A stretch of DNA of 64,000 bases from DASUWK01 sp036378435 (GCA_036378435.1 DASUWK010000009.1:1-64000), one strand, 5' to 3'. Counted from the first letter of the stretch, positions 41,847 to 50,493 are shown. Numbers and translations are program-made. Notes: a model not told the origin generated them from the letters alone.

Positions 41847-42425
41847 ATGGCTGTGCTCGCGGCCGCCCGACCTCGAACCGAGCTGGCGGCTTGGTCACGC
41901 GCGACCCTGCTTGCGCTGCTCGCGATCGCGATCGAGTGGGCCCGAGTCCTCGCCGAGCGGCTGCCCGTGTTCACCGGCTGGGCGCTGCTGCTCGGCGGGA
42001 GCGCGCTCTGCATGCTCGCCCTGACCATGCCGCTGCGCGCCCTCGGCCTGGATCGACGGCAGCTCGGGTGGCGGCTGGCGGCGGGAGTCGTGATCGCGGC
42101 AGTGCTGCTGCTGCCCGCCGTTGCGCGAAACGCCGCCTTGCCCGGCCTGCCCGGCAACCTGCTGCTGCCCGCGGCGATCGTGGCGGTCGGGGAGGAGATC
42201 GCCTTTCGCGGTGCGCTCTTCGCCGCGCTGGATAAGGCCGGTGGGCCCGCAGCGGCGGTACTCGGCTCGACGGCTGCGTTCGTAGTCGCCCACGTCCTGT
42301 CGCACCCGCCGGCCTTCCTGCCCGCCGTTGCCGCGCTGGGCCTTTTGCTCGGCCTCTGGCGGTGGGCGTGCAGGGACCTGGTGGCGCCGATCACCGCTCA
42401 CGTGCTGGCCGACCTCGCGCTGTGA
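41847..42425 (+). CDS. CPBP-family intramembrane metalloprotease
   Basis: A 192-residue polytopic protein of the CAAX-protease/bacteriocin-processing (Abi) family. Motif 1 is visible as VAVGEEIAFRGALFAALD (EExxxR), motif 2 as TAAFVVAHVLSHPPAFLP with its His, and the third conserved block as APITAHVLADLAL with a second His. These residues form the active site in the membrane. ATG at 41847 is preferred to a longer Arg-rich frame. Its TGA overlaps the GTG of the following gene. Target proteins are unknown. Confidence 0.85.
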   Translation: MAVLAAARPRTELAAWSRATLLALLAIAIEWARVLAERLPVFTGWALLLGGSALCMLALTMPLRALGLDRRQLGWRLAAGVVIAAVLLLPAVARNAALPGLPGNLLLPAAIVAVGEEIAFRGALFAALDKAGGPAAAVLGSTAAFVVAHVLSHPPAFLPAVAALGLLLGLWRWACRDLVAPITAHVLADLAL

Positions 42426-43147
42426 CGCGCTTGCGGCTCCCCGCCGCTCTATTGCTCGGCCTCGCGGCCGCCGCCTATGCGGTGGCGGCGTGGAGTGTGC
42501 GACCCGGCTTCTACGACGGGCTGGCGCCGGTAACGCCCTACCGCTGGGTCAGCCCGCCGCCGTCTCTGGCCGCGGGCAACCAGCCGCCGCTGCGCGGTCA
42601 CGCCGTGATCCCGGTGGTCGGCGGGACTACGGCTCCGTTCACCACCTACACCAGCGACGGTCAGGTGATTCTCAGCTTCGTGCCCGGCGCCTTCCAGGTG
42701 TCACCAGGCCAGACGGGCGTGACCGTGCGGATCGAGCCCGAGGCGACCTATCCGCCCCCCACGGGGTTCACCCCGGCGACCAACGTGTACCTGGTGACCG
42801 CCGACGCTCCGCTGGTGAAGGCAGCACTCATCCAGCTGACCTACGCGAGCGGCGTGGCGGCGCCCAGCTACCTGTTCGGCATGCCGCAGAGCGGGGGCCC
42901 ATGGAAGAACCTGGGCGCCTCTCAGGTCTCGCAGCAGTACACGATCTCGACGCGGACGAGCTTCATCGGCTACTTCGCGGGCGGATATACGAAGGGCGGC
43001 GGGCACTCGGCGGGCGGGGTGACCGTCGGTGGCGGGCAGTTCCTGCCGATCGTCATCGCCGCCGTCATCGTGCTCGTTCTCCTGGCCGGAATCCCTCTTG
43101 CTCTGATGCGGCGCGGGCGCGGCGAAGAGGAGGACGAGGAGACTTAG
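42422..43147 (+). CDS. Exported protein with C-terminal membrane anchor
   Basis: A 241-residue protein with an N-terminal signal or anchor (LPAALLLGLAAAAYAVAAWS), a beta-rich extracellular part (about 30-200; VILSFVPGAFQVSPGQTGVT, TYPPPTGFTPATNVYLVTAD) and a C-terminal helix (FLPIVIAAVIVLVLLAGIPL) with a highly charged tail, RRGRGEEEDEET. No enzymatic motif is seen. GTG at 42422 overlaps the CPBP protease stop, so the two are co-translated; the protease could process or regulate this protein, which is inference. Confidence 0.72.
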   Translation: MTRLRLPAALLLGLAAAAYAVAAWSVRPGFYDGLAPVTPYRWVSPPPSLAAGNQPPLRGHAVIPVVGGTTAPFTTYTSDGQVILSFVPGAFQVSPGQTGVTVRIEPEATYPPPTGFTPATNVYLVTADAPLVKAALIQLTYASGVAAPSYLFGMPQSGGPWKNLGASQVSQQYTISTRTSFIGYFAGGYTKGGGHSAGGVTVGGGQFLPIVIAAVIVLVLLAGIPLALMRRGRGEEEDEET

Positions 43148-43211
43148 GCGGCCTGACCGCCGTGGGTACAATCGCTGCCTGGCTGCGCGCGCGGGCGCGA
43201 CGGGCCGCGGC

Positions 43212-43290
43212 GGTGGCTATAGCTCAGCACGGTTAGAGCACCAGATTGTGGATCTGGGTGTCACGGGTTCAAATCCCGTTAGCCACCCCA
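43212..43290 (+). tRNA. tRNA-His (anticodon GTG)
   Basis: Acceptor GTGGCTA (43213) pairs with TAGCCAC (43280-43286); the extra 5' G at 43212 opposite the C discriminator is the histidine identity element. The anticodon loop TTGTGGA has GTG at 43248-43250 between CCAGA and TCTGG. CCA is encoded (43288-43290). Confidence 0.97.
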
Positions 43291-43478
43291 ATTCGACTCC
43301 CCGCTGAGTTCGCCGACTAGCGTCGAGCAGATCGGGTTTCGTACGTTGATGCCGTGCCTGGGCGGTCAGGCACGCACCAAACGTCGCGGGAGAAGCTGCC
43401 TCGCCATACGAAAACCCGCGCCGGCCGGTTGAGAGCTGGAAGCTTCTCACCCCGCTGGCGCTAGCGCTGATCTGCCTG

Positions 43479-44129
43479 GTGGGTATCGGCTGGGCCGTCT
43501 ATGTCGAAGTGACACGGTCGGCGGTGCCCGCGCACGCCACCGGCGTCTCCGACTACTCGGTCGCGGCGGCTCAACCACCCGCCGGTCAATGGCTCGTCGA
43601 TGCAACGCCACCGCCTCAACCCGCTGCGGTGCCTGCGGTGCCCGCAGCGCCGATGTACCAGGTGCCGGCGTACCCCGTGAAGCCCGGGTTCTTCATCCCG
43701 CCGGTGGGCGGCTACGTGTCACAGGCGTTCGGACCGACCGACTTCACGGCCGAGCCGCCCCGCACCTATAACGGCGTCGCGTACCCGCACTTCCACAGCG
43801 GCATCGACATCGACGCGCCTGAGGGCGCCCCGGTGGTCGCCGCCGCGTCGGGAGTGGTCGTCGAGGCGGGGGCGGAGAAGGACGGTCAGGGCAACCTGAT
43901 CGGCTACGGCAACTTCGTGATCATCGCCCACGCCCACGGCTTCTACACGCTCTACGGGCACCTCTCGCGCGAGCTCGTCACGCAAGGCCAGCAGGTCGTG
44001 CAGCTGCAGGTCATCGGCCTCGTCGGCTCGACCGGTGTCTCCACCGGACCGCACGTGCACTTCGAGATTCGCCGCAACGGCGAATTTCTCGATCCACTGC
44101 CCTACCTGTTGGAGAGAATCAGGGCCTGA
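43479..44129 (+). CDS. M23-family peptidoglycan endopeptidase (membrane-anchored)
   Basis: Cleaves peptide cross-links in peptidoglycan. From GTG at 43479 the product is 216 residues, with a Pro-rich linker and a LytM domain: HFHSGIDIDAPEG (HxxxD zinc site), HAHGFYTLYGHLS and PHVHFEI (HxH). The open frame actually extends upstream to 43350 and encodes a basic stretch and a membrane helix (WKLLTPLALALICLVGIGWA), but no start codon lies in that frame. In another frame, GTG 43354 gives MPGRSGTHQTSREKLP, which would join naturally by a single-base shift near 43400. A frameshift, sequencing error or non-standard start is likely. The gene follows tRNA-His. Confidence 0.82.
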   Translation: MGIGWAVYVEVTRSAVPAHATGVSDYSVAAAQPPAGQWLVDATPPPQPAAVPAVPAAPMYQVPAYPVKPGFFIPPVGGYVSQAFGPTDFTAEPPRTYNGVAYPHFHSGIDIDAPEGAPVVAAASGVVVEAGAEKDGQGNLIGYGNFVIIAHAHGFYTLYGHLSRELVTQGQQVVQLQVIGLVGSTGVSTGPHVHFEIRRNGEFLDPLPYLLERIRA

Positions 44130-45331
44130 CGCGCCTCGGCTGGGCGGCAGCCGCGCTGGCGGCGGCCGTCACGGCCTTTCAGCTGAGCCGGCCGGGCGAG
44201 CTGCTCGGCCTCACCCCGGACATCTCCGTCTACCTCGGCGCGGCGGTGCGCCTGGTCCACGGCACTCTGCCCTACCGCGACTTCGTCTTCGTCCAGCCGC
44301 CGGGCCTCGCGCTCCTGGCCGCGCCTTTCGCCTGGCTCTCGGAGGCGATCGGCACGCGCGACGGCCTGGCCGTGCTGCGCGCCTGCACGCCGCTGCTGGC
44401 GGCCGCCAACGCGCTCCTGGCGGTCCGGATCGTGCGGCCGCTCGGGACCGCGGCCATGATCGCGGCCGGCGCCGTCGCCGCGCTCTTCCCGGCCGAGCTG
44501 TACGCGCTGCGCGCCGGATTGCTCGAGCCGGTGGTCGACCTGCTCTGCCTGGCGGGACTGGCGCTGCTGTTCCGGACGGGCGCCTGGCCGGTGAGCCGGC
44601 GCGTCATCGTGCTCGCCGGCGTGCTGTTCGGGCTGGCCGGCGCCGTGAAGCTGACGGCGATCGTGCCGGCGGCCGCGGTCCTGCTGCTCGCCGCCACCAG
44701 GCCAAGACAGCGCTTGCTGCCGTTCGCCGCGGGAGCCGCCGCCGGCTTCCTGCTCCCGGCGCTGCCGTTTCTGATCGAGGCGCCGGACGCGTTCTACCGC
44801 GACGTCTTCGTGGCCCAGTTCGGTCGAGCGGCCGGCGGTCACGCGGCCTTCTACCCCCAGTACCCCGCGGTCCTGGTGCCGGTGCTGGCTCCGGCGGCGG
44901 CGCTGGTCGTGAGCCGGCTGCGCAAGGCGGCGCTGCCCGCGGCCGCGGCTGTCAGCCTTTACCTGCTCGTCACCCAGCTGACCTCGATAGCCTCCCTCTC
45001 CACGCAGGATGTCGCGCGCGCGGTCGACTCGGTGGTGCCGGCCGGCGCCTGCGCGATCTCCGACAAACCGCGGCTCCTCGTGACCAGCGACCGCTTCGGC
45101 TGCACGCCGATGACCGACCCCTACGGGACGATGCTGGCGCTCGGGACTCGCGACCCGGTGTGGGCCGCCACCTTCACCCGGGCGGACTACTTGGTCACCG
45201 ACACGCCGATCGAGCGTTGGTACATCGCCCCCGATCCGCCGCTGGAGGCCTACGTCGCCCGGCATTTCAGCCTCCAGCGGTCCGGCGGTCTTCTGTTCTA
45301 CGTCCGCCTGGCGTCAGAATCAAAGCCGTGA
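44126..45331 (+). CDS. Polytopic GT-C-like glycosyltransferase
   Basis: A membrane protein of about 401 residues with ten or so hydrophobic helices. The first external loop, LTPDISVYLGAAVRLVHGTL then PYRDFVFVQPPGLALLAAPF, is the GT39-like pattern with an early Asp and the conserved YRDF. A later soluble part (ACAISDKPRLLVTSDRFGCT) may bind the donor. The natural N-terminus MTRLGWAAAALAAAVTAF requires a CTG start at 44126, in a CTGA overlap with the M23 stop; the next canonical start (GTG 44246) would cut off the first helix and the conserved Asp loop. Donor and acceptor are unknown. Confidence 0.72.
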   Translation: MTRLGWAAAALAAAVTAFQLSRPGELLGLTPDISVYLGAAVRLVHGTLPYRDFVFVQPPGLALLAAPFAWLSEAIGTRDGLAVLRACTPLLAAANALLAVRIVRPLGTAAMIAAGAVAALFPAELYALRAGLLEPVVDLLCLAGLALLFRTGAWPVSRRVIVLAGVLFGLAGAVKLTAIVPAAAVLLLAATRPRQRLLPFAAGAAAGFLLPALPFLIEAPDAFYRDVFVAQFGRAAGGHAAFYPQYPAVLVPVLAPAAALVVSRLRKAALPAAAAVSLYLLVTQLTSIASLSTQDVARAVDSVVPAGACAISDKPRLLVTSDRFGCTPMTDPYGTMLALGTRDPVWAATFTRADYLVTDTPIERWYIAPDPPLEAYVARHFSLQRSGGLLFYVRLASESKP

Positions 45332-46302
45332 AGGCGGTGCGCGTGGTGACACTGGACGGGCCGTCGGCGGTCGAGGTGGCGGAGGTCGATGAGCCCGCCG
45401 CCAACGACGCGAGGGTGGAGATCGAGGTCCACGCGGCCGGCGTCACCTTCCCGGACGTCCTCCTCACCCGCGGCCTGTACCAGCTGCGGCCGGACCCGCC
45501 GTTCACGCCGGGCTCGGAGGTCGCAGGGGTCGTGCGGCGCGCGCCGGACGGAGGCGCGCCGAAGGCCGGCGATCGCGTCGCGGCCATGCTGGGCGTGGGC
45601 GCCTTCGCCGAGGTGGTCTCAGCCGATCCCGAGCAGGTCCTGCCGCTGCCCGAGGGGGTCACGTTCGAGGTCGGCGCGGCGCTGCCGATGAACTACCTGA
45701 CCGTCCACTTCGCGCTCACCAAGCGCGGCCACCTGCGACCCGGCGAGACCGTTCTCGTCCATGGCGCAGCCGGCGGCATCGGCACCGCCGCCATCCAGAT
45801 GGCCCTGGCCTTGGGTGCCTCCCGCGTCATCGGCGTCGTCTCCAGCGAAGCCAAGGCCGAGGTCGCGCGCGCCGCCGGCGCCCATGACGCGATCCTGGTC
45901 GACGGTTTCAAGGACCAGGCGCGTCAGCTCACGGGCGGCCGGGGGGTGGACGTCGTCGTCGACCCCGTGGGCGGGGACCGCTTCACCGATTCGCTGCGCA
46001 GCCTGGCGACCGAGGGGCGCGTGCTGGTGCTGGGCTTCACGGGCGGCGAGATCCCGACGGTCAAGGTCAACCGCCTGCTCCTCAACAACGTCGATGTCGT
46101 CGGCGTCGGGTGGGGGGCCTACGCCTCCATGAACCGGGGCTACTTCCAGGAGCAGTGGGCCGAGATCCTGCCGCTCCTCGAGGCCGGCAAGCTCAACCCG
46201 ATCATCAGCGGGACCTACCCGCTGGAGCGGGCCGGCGAGGCGATCGCGGAGCTCGAGGAGCGTCGGGTGACCGGGAAGGTCCTGCTGAAGCTCCGGGACT
46301 AG
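45328..46302 (+). CDS. NADPH:quinone oxidoreductase-like MDR enzyme
   Basis: A 324-residue medium-chain reductase of the quinone oxidoreductase (zeta-crystallin) type. It has no structural-zinc cysteines; the N-terminal fold has VEIEVHAAGVTFPDVLLTRG and PGSEVAGVV, and the Rossmann motif is VLVHGAAGGIGTAAIQMAL (about residue 145). The end, IISGTYPLERAGEAIAELEE, matches quinone reductases and acyl-CoA-linked enoyl reductases. GTG at 45328 overlaps the preceding TGA; the last 4 bp overlap the convergent FAD dehydrogenase gene. Substrate is uncertain. Confidence 0.87.
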   Translation: MKAVRVVTLDGPSAVEVAEVDEPAANDARVEIEVHAAGVTFPDVLLTRGLYQLRPDPPFTPGSEVAGVVRRAPDGGAPKAGDRVAAMLGVGAFAEVVSADPEQVLPLPEGVTFEVGAALPMNYLTVHFALTKRGHLRPGETVLVHGAAGGIGTAAIQMALALGASRVIGVVSSEAKAEVARAAGAHDAILVDGFKDQARQLTGGRGVDVVVDPVGGDRFTDSLRSLATEGRVLVLGFTGGEIPTVKVNRLLLNNVDVVGVGWGAYASMNRGYFQEQWAEILPLLEAGKLNPIISGTYPLERAGEAIAELEERRVTGKVLLKLRD

Positions 46303-47954
46303 CCCGTCGCGATCGCCGCTTCGCGACCCGCGATCCGTCCCGAGAAGAGGCAGCCACCAAGGAAAGTGCCCTCGAGTGCCCGGTAGCCATGCACCCCGCC
46401 GCCGCCGAAGCCGGCCACCTCGCCCGCCGCGTAGAGCCCGCTGAGCGGCTCGCCGTCGGCACGCAGCACCCTCGCGGCGAGGTCGGTGTGCACACCGCCC
46501 AGCGTCTTGCGGGTGAGGATCCAGAGGCGGACGGCCACCAGCGGCCCCGCTTCGGGGTCCAGCAGCCGGTGAGGCTTGGCGACTCGCACCAGCCGGTCCG
46601 TGAGGAACTTCCGCGCCGCTCGGATCGCCATCACCTGCGCGTCCTTGCCCAGCCCGGTGTCGATCTCCCGGTCGCGGGCGACCACCTCGGCCTCGAGGGC
46701 GCCGGCATCGATCAGGTCCTGGCCGACCAGCGCGTTCATCTTGGCGACCAGCTCCGGGATCGTCGCGGCTTCCAGGAAGTCGGGCCCGAGCTTGGCGAAC
46801 TTCTCGACCGGCGCCAGGGCGCCGGGCATCGCCCGCTGGAGGACGAGGCGCCGATCGCGGTTGGTGAGATCGGGGTTCTGCTCCGAGCCGCTGAGCGCGA
46901 ACTCCCGGCCGAGGATGCGCTGGTTGAGCAGGAACCACGAGTGACCGTGGCCCGTCTTCACGATCGCCTCGAGGGCGCCGAGCGCGTCGAAGCCCGGGAA
47001 CAGCGGCTGCGGCAGGCGTTTGCCGGTCGCGTCGAGCCAGAGCGGGGAGGGCCCAGAGAGGATGCGAATACCATGCTGCGGCCAGATCGGCGAGTGGTTC
47101 CGGACCCCCTCCGGGTAGTTCCACATGCGATCGCCGTTGATGATCTGGCCGCCCGCCGCCGAGACCACGTCGAGCATCAGCCCGTCGACGTGGGCGGGCA
47201 CGCCCGACAGCATCTCGGCGGGTGGCGACCCGTAGCGCTCAGGCCAGCCGGCGCGCACGAGGTCGTGGTTGCCGCCGATCCCTCCCGACGTCACTATCAC
47301 CGCCTGGGCGCGGAGCTCGAAGTCGCCGGTCACCGTGCGGTTGCTGGGCGCGCCGCGCTCAGCCGAGTCAGCGTCGAGCACCTCGCCGGCGACGCCTTCG
47401 ACCTTGCCGTCGTTGACGAGAAGCTGGGTCGCTCGATGCCGGAACCGCAGCCGCACCAGGCCGGCTCGCTGCGCCTCTCGCACGCGCCGCTCGAACGGCT
47501 CGACGACGCCCGGGCCGGTTCCCCAGGTGATGTGGAAGCGGGGCACGGAGTTGCCGTGCCCCGTGGCGTAGTAGCCGCCGCGCTCGGCCCACTGCACGAA
47601 TGGGAACCAGCGGACGCCCAGGCCGTGCAGCCACGCACGCTTCTCGCCGGAGGCGAAGTCCACGTAGGCCTCCGCCCACCGCCGCGGCCAGAAGTCCTCG
47701 GGCCGGTCGAAGGCCGCGGCGCCCTGCCAGTCCTGCCAGGCCAGCTCGCGCGAGTCCCGGACCCGCAGGCGTCGCTGCTCCGGCGTGTCGACCAGGAACA
47801 GCCCGCCGAAGGACCAGAAGGCCTGCCCGCCCAGGGACGCCTCGGGCTCCTGGTCGAGCAGGATCACGCGGCGGCCACGATCGGCGAGCTCGGCTGTTGC
47901 CACGAGCCCGGCCAGCCCGCCGCCCACAACGATTACGTCCGCGTCGAGAGCCAC
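46299..47954 (-). CDS. FAD-binding dehydrogenase (fumarate reductase/KstD-like, COG3573 type)
   Basis: A 551-residue flavoprotein. The dinucleotide fold opens MALDADVIVVGGGLAGLVAT (GxGxxG) and ends strand 2 with LLDQE. Further marks are SLGGQAFWSFGGLFLVDTPE, YYATGHGNSVPRFHITWGTG, VTSGGIGGNHDLVRAGWP and, at the end, GLYAAGEVAGFGGGGVHGYR for FAD phosphate binding. Enzymes of this group oxidise or reduce ketones and steroids; no substrate is known for COG3573-type members. It is a single-gene unit, convergent with the quinone reductase. Confidence 0.87.
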   Translation of the reverse strand: MALDADVIVVGGGLAGLVATAELADRGRRVILLDQEPEASLGGQAFWSFGGLFLVDTPEQRRLRVRDSRELAWQDWQGAAAFDRPEDFWPRRWAEAYVDFASGEKRAWLHGLGVRWFPFVQWAERGGYYATGHGNSVPRFHITWGTGPGVVEPFERRVREAQRAGLVRLRFRHRATQLLVNDGKVEGVAGEVLDADSAERGAPSNRTVTGDFELRAQAVIVTSGGIGGNHDLVRAGWPERYGSPPAEMLSGVPAHVDGLMLDVVSAAGGQIINGDRMWNYPEGVRNHSPIWPQHGIRILSGPSPLWLDATGKRLPQPLFPGFDALGALEAIVKTGHGHSWFLLNQRILGREFALSGSEQNPDLTNRDRRLVLQRAMPGALAPVEKFAKLGPDFLEAATIPELVAKMNALVGQDLIDAGALEAEVVARDREIDTGLGKDAQVMAIRAARKFLTDRLVRVAKPHRLLDPEAGPLVAVRLWILTRKTLGGVHTDLAARVLRADGEPLSGLYAAGEVAGFGGGGVHGYRALEGTFLGGCLFSGRIAGREAAIATG

Positions 47955-48024
47955 GGACTCCGATCCTAGAGAGAACGCAGAATCGAGGTGGGCGCCGGGC
48001 GGGGCGGTGGACCCGGCCTACCCC

Positions 48025-48093
48025 CACCAGGCCGCCGCCGGCGCGGGCCTGGTCAGCACGCGTCACGCACCAGGCCGCCGCCGGCGCGGGCCT
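48025..48093. repeat. 26-bp direct repeat pair
   Basis: CACCAGGCCGCCGCCGGCGC followed by GGGCCT occurs at 48025-48050 and identically at 48068-48093, 43 bp apart. The spacer includes CGTCACGCAC, shared with hairpins at 35609 and 60410. Confidence 0.75.
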
Positions 48094-48168
48094 AAAACAC
48101 GGCGGCCCCGGCGGCGATCAAGACCAAGCGTAGTCTGCTCATGCGCGCATGCTCAGCGCCGCGGCTTG

Positions 48169-48201
48169 GAATCACTTCTGAATCAGTTGCGAATCTCTTG
48201 C
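48169..48201 (+). promoter_or_regulatory. Tandem 11-bp direct repeats, likely response-regulator box
   Basis: GAATC begins at 48170, 48181 and 48192, exactly 11 bp apart, with consensus GAATCWSTTS per unit; a degenerate fourth unit (CCACTTC) follows. Direct repeats at 11-bp spacing are the binding pattern of OmpR/PhoB-type regulators. The array is about 70 bp upstream of the htrA-like start. Confidence 0.55.
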
Positions 48202-48270
48202 CGCCACTTCTCAGCAAATCACCAGGAAATGCTGGGGGCGCGCTGATCGAGGCCTGGAACCCTCTCTGAC

Positions 48271-49551
48271 ATGACACCGCCCGAAGAGCCGAATCAAGAG
48301 ACAGGACCCGAGGGAGCCGGCCAGCCCGACCAAGCCCCCTTGATGCCGGCGCCGCCGCCCATGCCGCCGGTGAGCTATTACTCGCCGCCGATCTGGGAGC
48401 CGCCGCCGACGCCGCGGAAGAGCCGGCTGGTGGTGGTGGCCGTCGCGGCCGTGCTCGTGGTCGGCCTGGCGCTGGGCGGCGGGATCGGCATCGGCTGGAC
48501 GCTCGCGCGAATCCTCGTCGGCCAGCAGGCCAACGCCAACAATCCCTCTTCGGGCTCTTCCAACCAGGCGCCCGGCGGCCAGACCGACCAGGGCTCGGCG
48601 CCGAGCGGCGCCCACCTCTCCAGGGTCGAGTCGGCCATCGTCGACATCAACACGACACTGAGCGGCGGCCAGGCCGCGGGCACGGGCATGATCCTCACCT
48701 CGAACGGCGAGGTGCTGACCAACAACCACGTGGTCGAAGGCGCAACGACGATCAGCGTCACCGTGCCCTCGACCGGCAAGACCTACAGCGCGACCGTGCT
48801 CGGCGTTGATCCCAGCGCCGACGTGGCCCTGATCAAGCTCTCGGGCGCCAGCGGGCTGCCCACGGTTCACACGGCGAGCGCGTCCCAGCTCAAGGTGGGC
48901 ACGCAGGTCATCGCGATCGGGAACGCGCTCGGGCAGGGCGGCGCCCCCTCGGTGACGACGGGCTCGATCACGGCCCTGGACCAATCGATCACGGCGACCA
49001 ACGACAATGGCACCTCGGAGCAGCTGACCGGGCTGATCGAGAGCGACGCGCCGATCAGCCCCGGTGACTCGGGTGGCGCGCTGGTCGACTCGAACGGCGA
49101 CGTGCTCGGCATGATCACCGCCGGCCAGACTCGCGGCTTCCGGACGTCGACCTCGACGCTCGGCTACGCCGTGCCGGCGACCACGGCCATGAACGTGATC
49201 AAGGAGATCCGCGCCGGCCACGAGAGCGCGGACATCATCATCGGACCGTCCGGCTACATCGGCGTCCAGGTCCGCGACCTCGACCCGCAGACGGCCGGGC
49301 AGCTCGGACTGAACGGCGTCTCGGGCGTCCTGGTGGTCGGCGTCCAGCCGGGCTCGCCGGCGGAGCAGGCGGGCATCGGCTCCAACTCGGTCATCACGGC
49401 CGTCAACGGCGTCGCCACCCCGGACACCACTGCGCTGGGCAACCAGATCCACACCCACAAGCCCGGACAGCAGATCTCGGTCACCTGGACGTCGTCGGAC
49501 GGCGCCTCACACACCGCCACGATCACCTTGACGAGCGGCCCGGCAGTCTAA
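48271..49551 (+). CDS. htrA: HtrA/DegP-type membrane serine protease with PDZ domain
   Basis: Degrades misfolded envelope proteins. The 426-residue protein has a Pro-rich cytoplasmic N-terminus (about 45 residues), one membrane helix (VVVAVAAVLVVGLALGGGIG), a trypsin-like domain with the triad His in LTNNHVVEG, Asp in PSADVALIKL and Ser in ISPGDSGGALVDS, and a C-terminal PDZ domain (GYIGVQVRDL ... GVLVVGVQPGSPAEQAGIG). This is the usual HtrA layout of Gram-positive-type bacteria such as PepD. The upstream GAATC array suggests control by an envelope-stress two-component system, but no cognate pair is adjacent. Confidence 0.93.
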   Translation: MTPPEEPNQETGPEGAGQPDQAPLMPAPPPMPPVSYYSPPIWEPPPTPRKSRLVVVAVAAVLVVGLALGGGIGIGWTLARILVGQQANANNPSSGSSNQAPGGQTDQGSAPSGAHLSRVESAIVDINTTLSGGQAAGTGMILTSNGEVLTNNHVVEGATTISVTVPSTGKTYSATVLGVDPSADVALIKLSGASGLPTVHTASASQLKVGTQVIAIGNALGQGGAPSVTTGSITALDQSITATNDNGTSEQLTGLIESDAPISPGDSGGALVDSNGDVLGMITAGQTRGFRTSTSTLGYAVPATTAMNVIKEIRAGHESADIIIGPSGYIGVQVRDLDPQTAGQLGLNGVSGVLVVGVQPGSPAEQAGIGSNSVITAVNGVATPDTTALGNQIHTHKPGQQISVTWTSSDGASHTATITLTSGPAV

Positions 49552-49563
49552 TCTGACCCCCTG

Positions 49564-50454
49564 ATGGGGGTTCTGATCTGCGATGTCGGGCCGCGGGACG
49601 GGCTGCAGAACGAGGCGGCGATCCTGCCGCCGGCCGTGCGTGCCGAGCTCTGCGCACGCCTCGCGGCGGCGGGGCTGCGGCGGATCGAGGCCGCCAGCTT
49701 TGTCAACCCCAAGCTCGTGCCGCAGATGGCGGGGGCGGACGAGGTCTTCGCGGCGCTGCCGAGCCATCCCGACGTGGTCTTCACGGCGCTCGCGCTCAAC
49801 GAGCGCGGTTATGAGCGCGCGCTGGCTGCCGGCGCGCGCCACGTCAACTACTCCTTCGCCGTCACCGACGAGTTCTGCCGGCGCAACCAGAACTCGACCG
49901 TCGCCGACTGCATTGCGGTCGGGCGGGCCCTGGTGCAGCGCGCTCGCGCCGACGGCGTCGGCATCACGGTGACCCTCTCGTGCTGCTTCGGCTGCCCGTT
50001 CGAAGGCCCCGTCTCAGCCGAGAAGGTCGAGGCGGTCACCGGGCAGGTGCTGGCCGTGGCGCCGGACGAGATCGTGCTCGCGGACACCATCGGCGTCGGG
50101 GTGCCGGCACAGGTTCGGAGGCTGGTGCCCCCGTTAGTTGCGGCCGGCGTGGTCACGGGCTGTCACTTCCACAACACCCGGAACACCGGCTATGCGAACG
50201 CGCTCGCGGCGCTGGAGAGCGGCGCCACTCTCCTCGACGCCTCCATCGGAGGCGCCGGCGGCTGTCCCTTCGCTCCCCGCGCCACAGGCAACATCGCGAC
50301 CGAGGACCTCGTCTACCTGCTCGCCGGCATGGGCGTCGAATCCGGGATCGATCTCGAGGCTCTGATCGAGGTCTCGCAGTGGCTGGGCGCCCAGCTGAAC
50401 AAAGAGCTGCCGGGCATGGTGGCGCGCGCGGGCCCGTTTCCAGTGGCTTCCTGA
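49564..50454 (+). CDS. mvaB: Hydroxymethylglutaryl-CoA lyase
   Basis: Splits HMG-CoA into acetoacetate and acetyl-CoA, the last step of leucine degradation. The 296-residue TIM-barrel protein opens with VLICDVGPRDGLQNEAA, which includes the metal-binding Asp and catalytic Arg, has EAASFVNPKLVPQMAGADEV, metal-ligand His in CHFHNTRNTGYANAL and the catalytic-Cys signature GGAGGCPFAPRATGNIATED. Length is normal for the family (about 300). No other leucine-catabolic gene is adjacent, so it may also serve other HMG-CoA-like substrates. It is 12 bp after the protease gene. Confidence 0.92.
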   Translation: MGVLICDVGPRDGLQNEAAILPPAVRAELCARLAAAGLRRIEAASFVNPKLVPQMAGADEVFAALPSHPDVVFTALALNERGYERALAAGARHVNYSFAVTDEFCRRNQNSTVADCIAVGRALVQRARADGVGITVTLSCCFGCPFEGPVSAEKVEAVTGQVLAVAPDEIVLADTIGVGVPAQVRRLVPPLVAAGVVTGCHFHNTRNTGYANALAALESGATLLDASIGGAGGCPFAPRATGNIATEDLVYLLAGMGVESGIDLEALIEVSQWLGAQLNKELPGMVARAGPFPVAS

Positions 50455-50493
50455 CCACGTCGTAAAGTCTTGGCGGGCGCAGAGTGCGGCGAT

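Larger units (their letters stand above)
47955..48270. other. Intergenic region upstream of htrA-like gene with repeats
   Basis: 316 bp without a convincing gene. It contains a 26-bp direct repeat (48025, 48068), a 12-nt palindrome CATGCGCGCATG (48141-48152) and three GAATC boxes in 11-bp phase (48170-48196). Its right half is AT-richer than the surroundings and is the probable promoter region of the protease gene. Confidence 0.6.

Noticed and set aside
43217..43450. Minus-strand open frame overlapping tRNA-His
   Set aside because: It reads through the tRNA in antisense and shows no family similarity; it is a typical tRNA-derived false gene.
48025..48093. CRISPR array
   Set aside because: Only two repeats, a 17-bp spacer and no cas genes.
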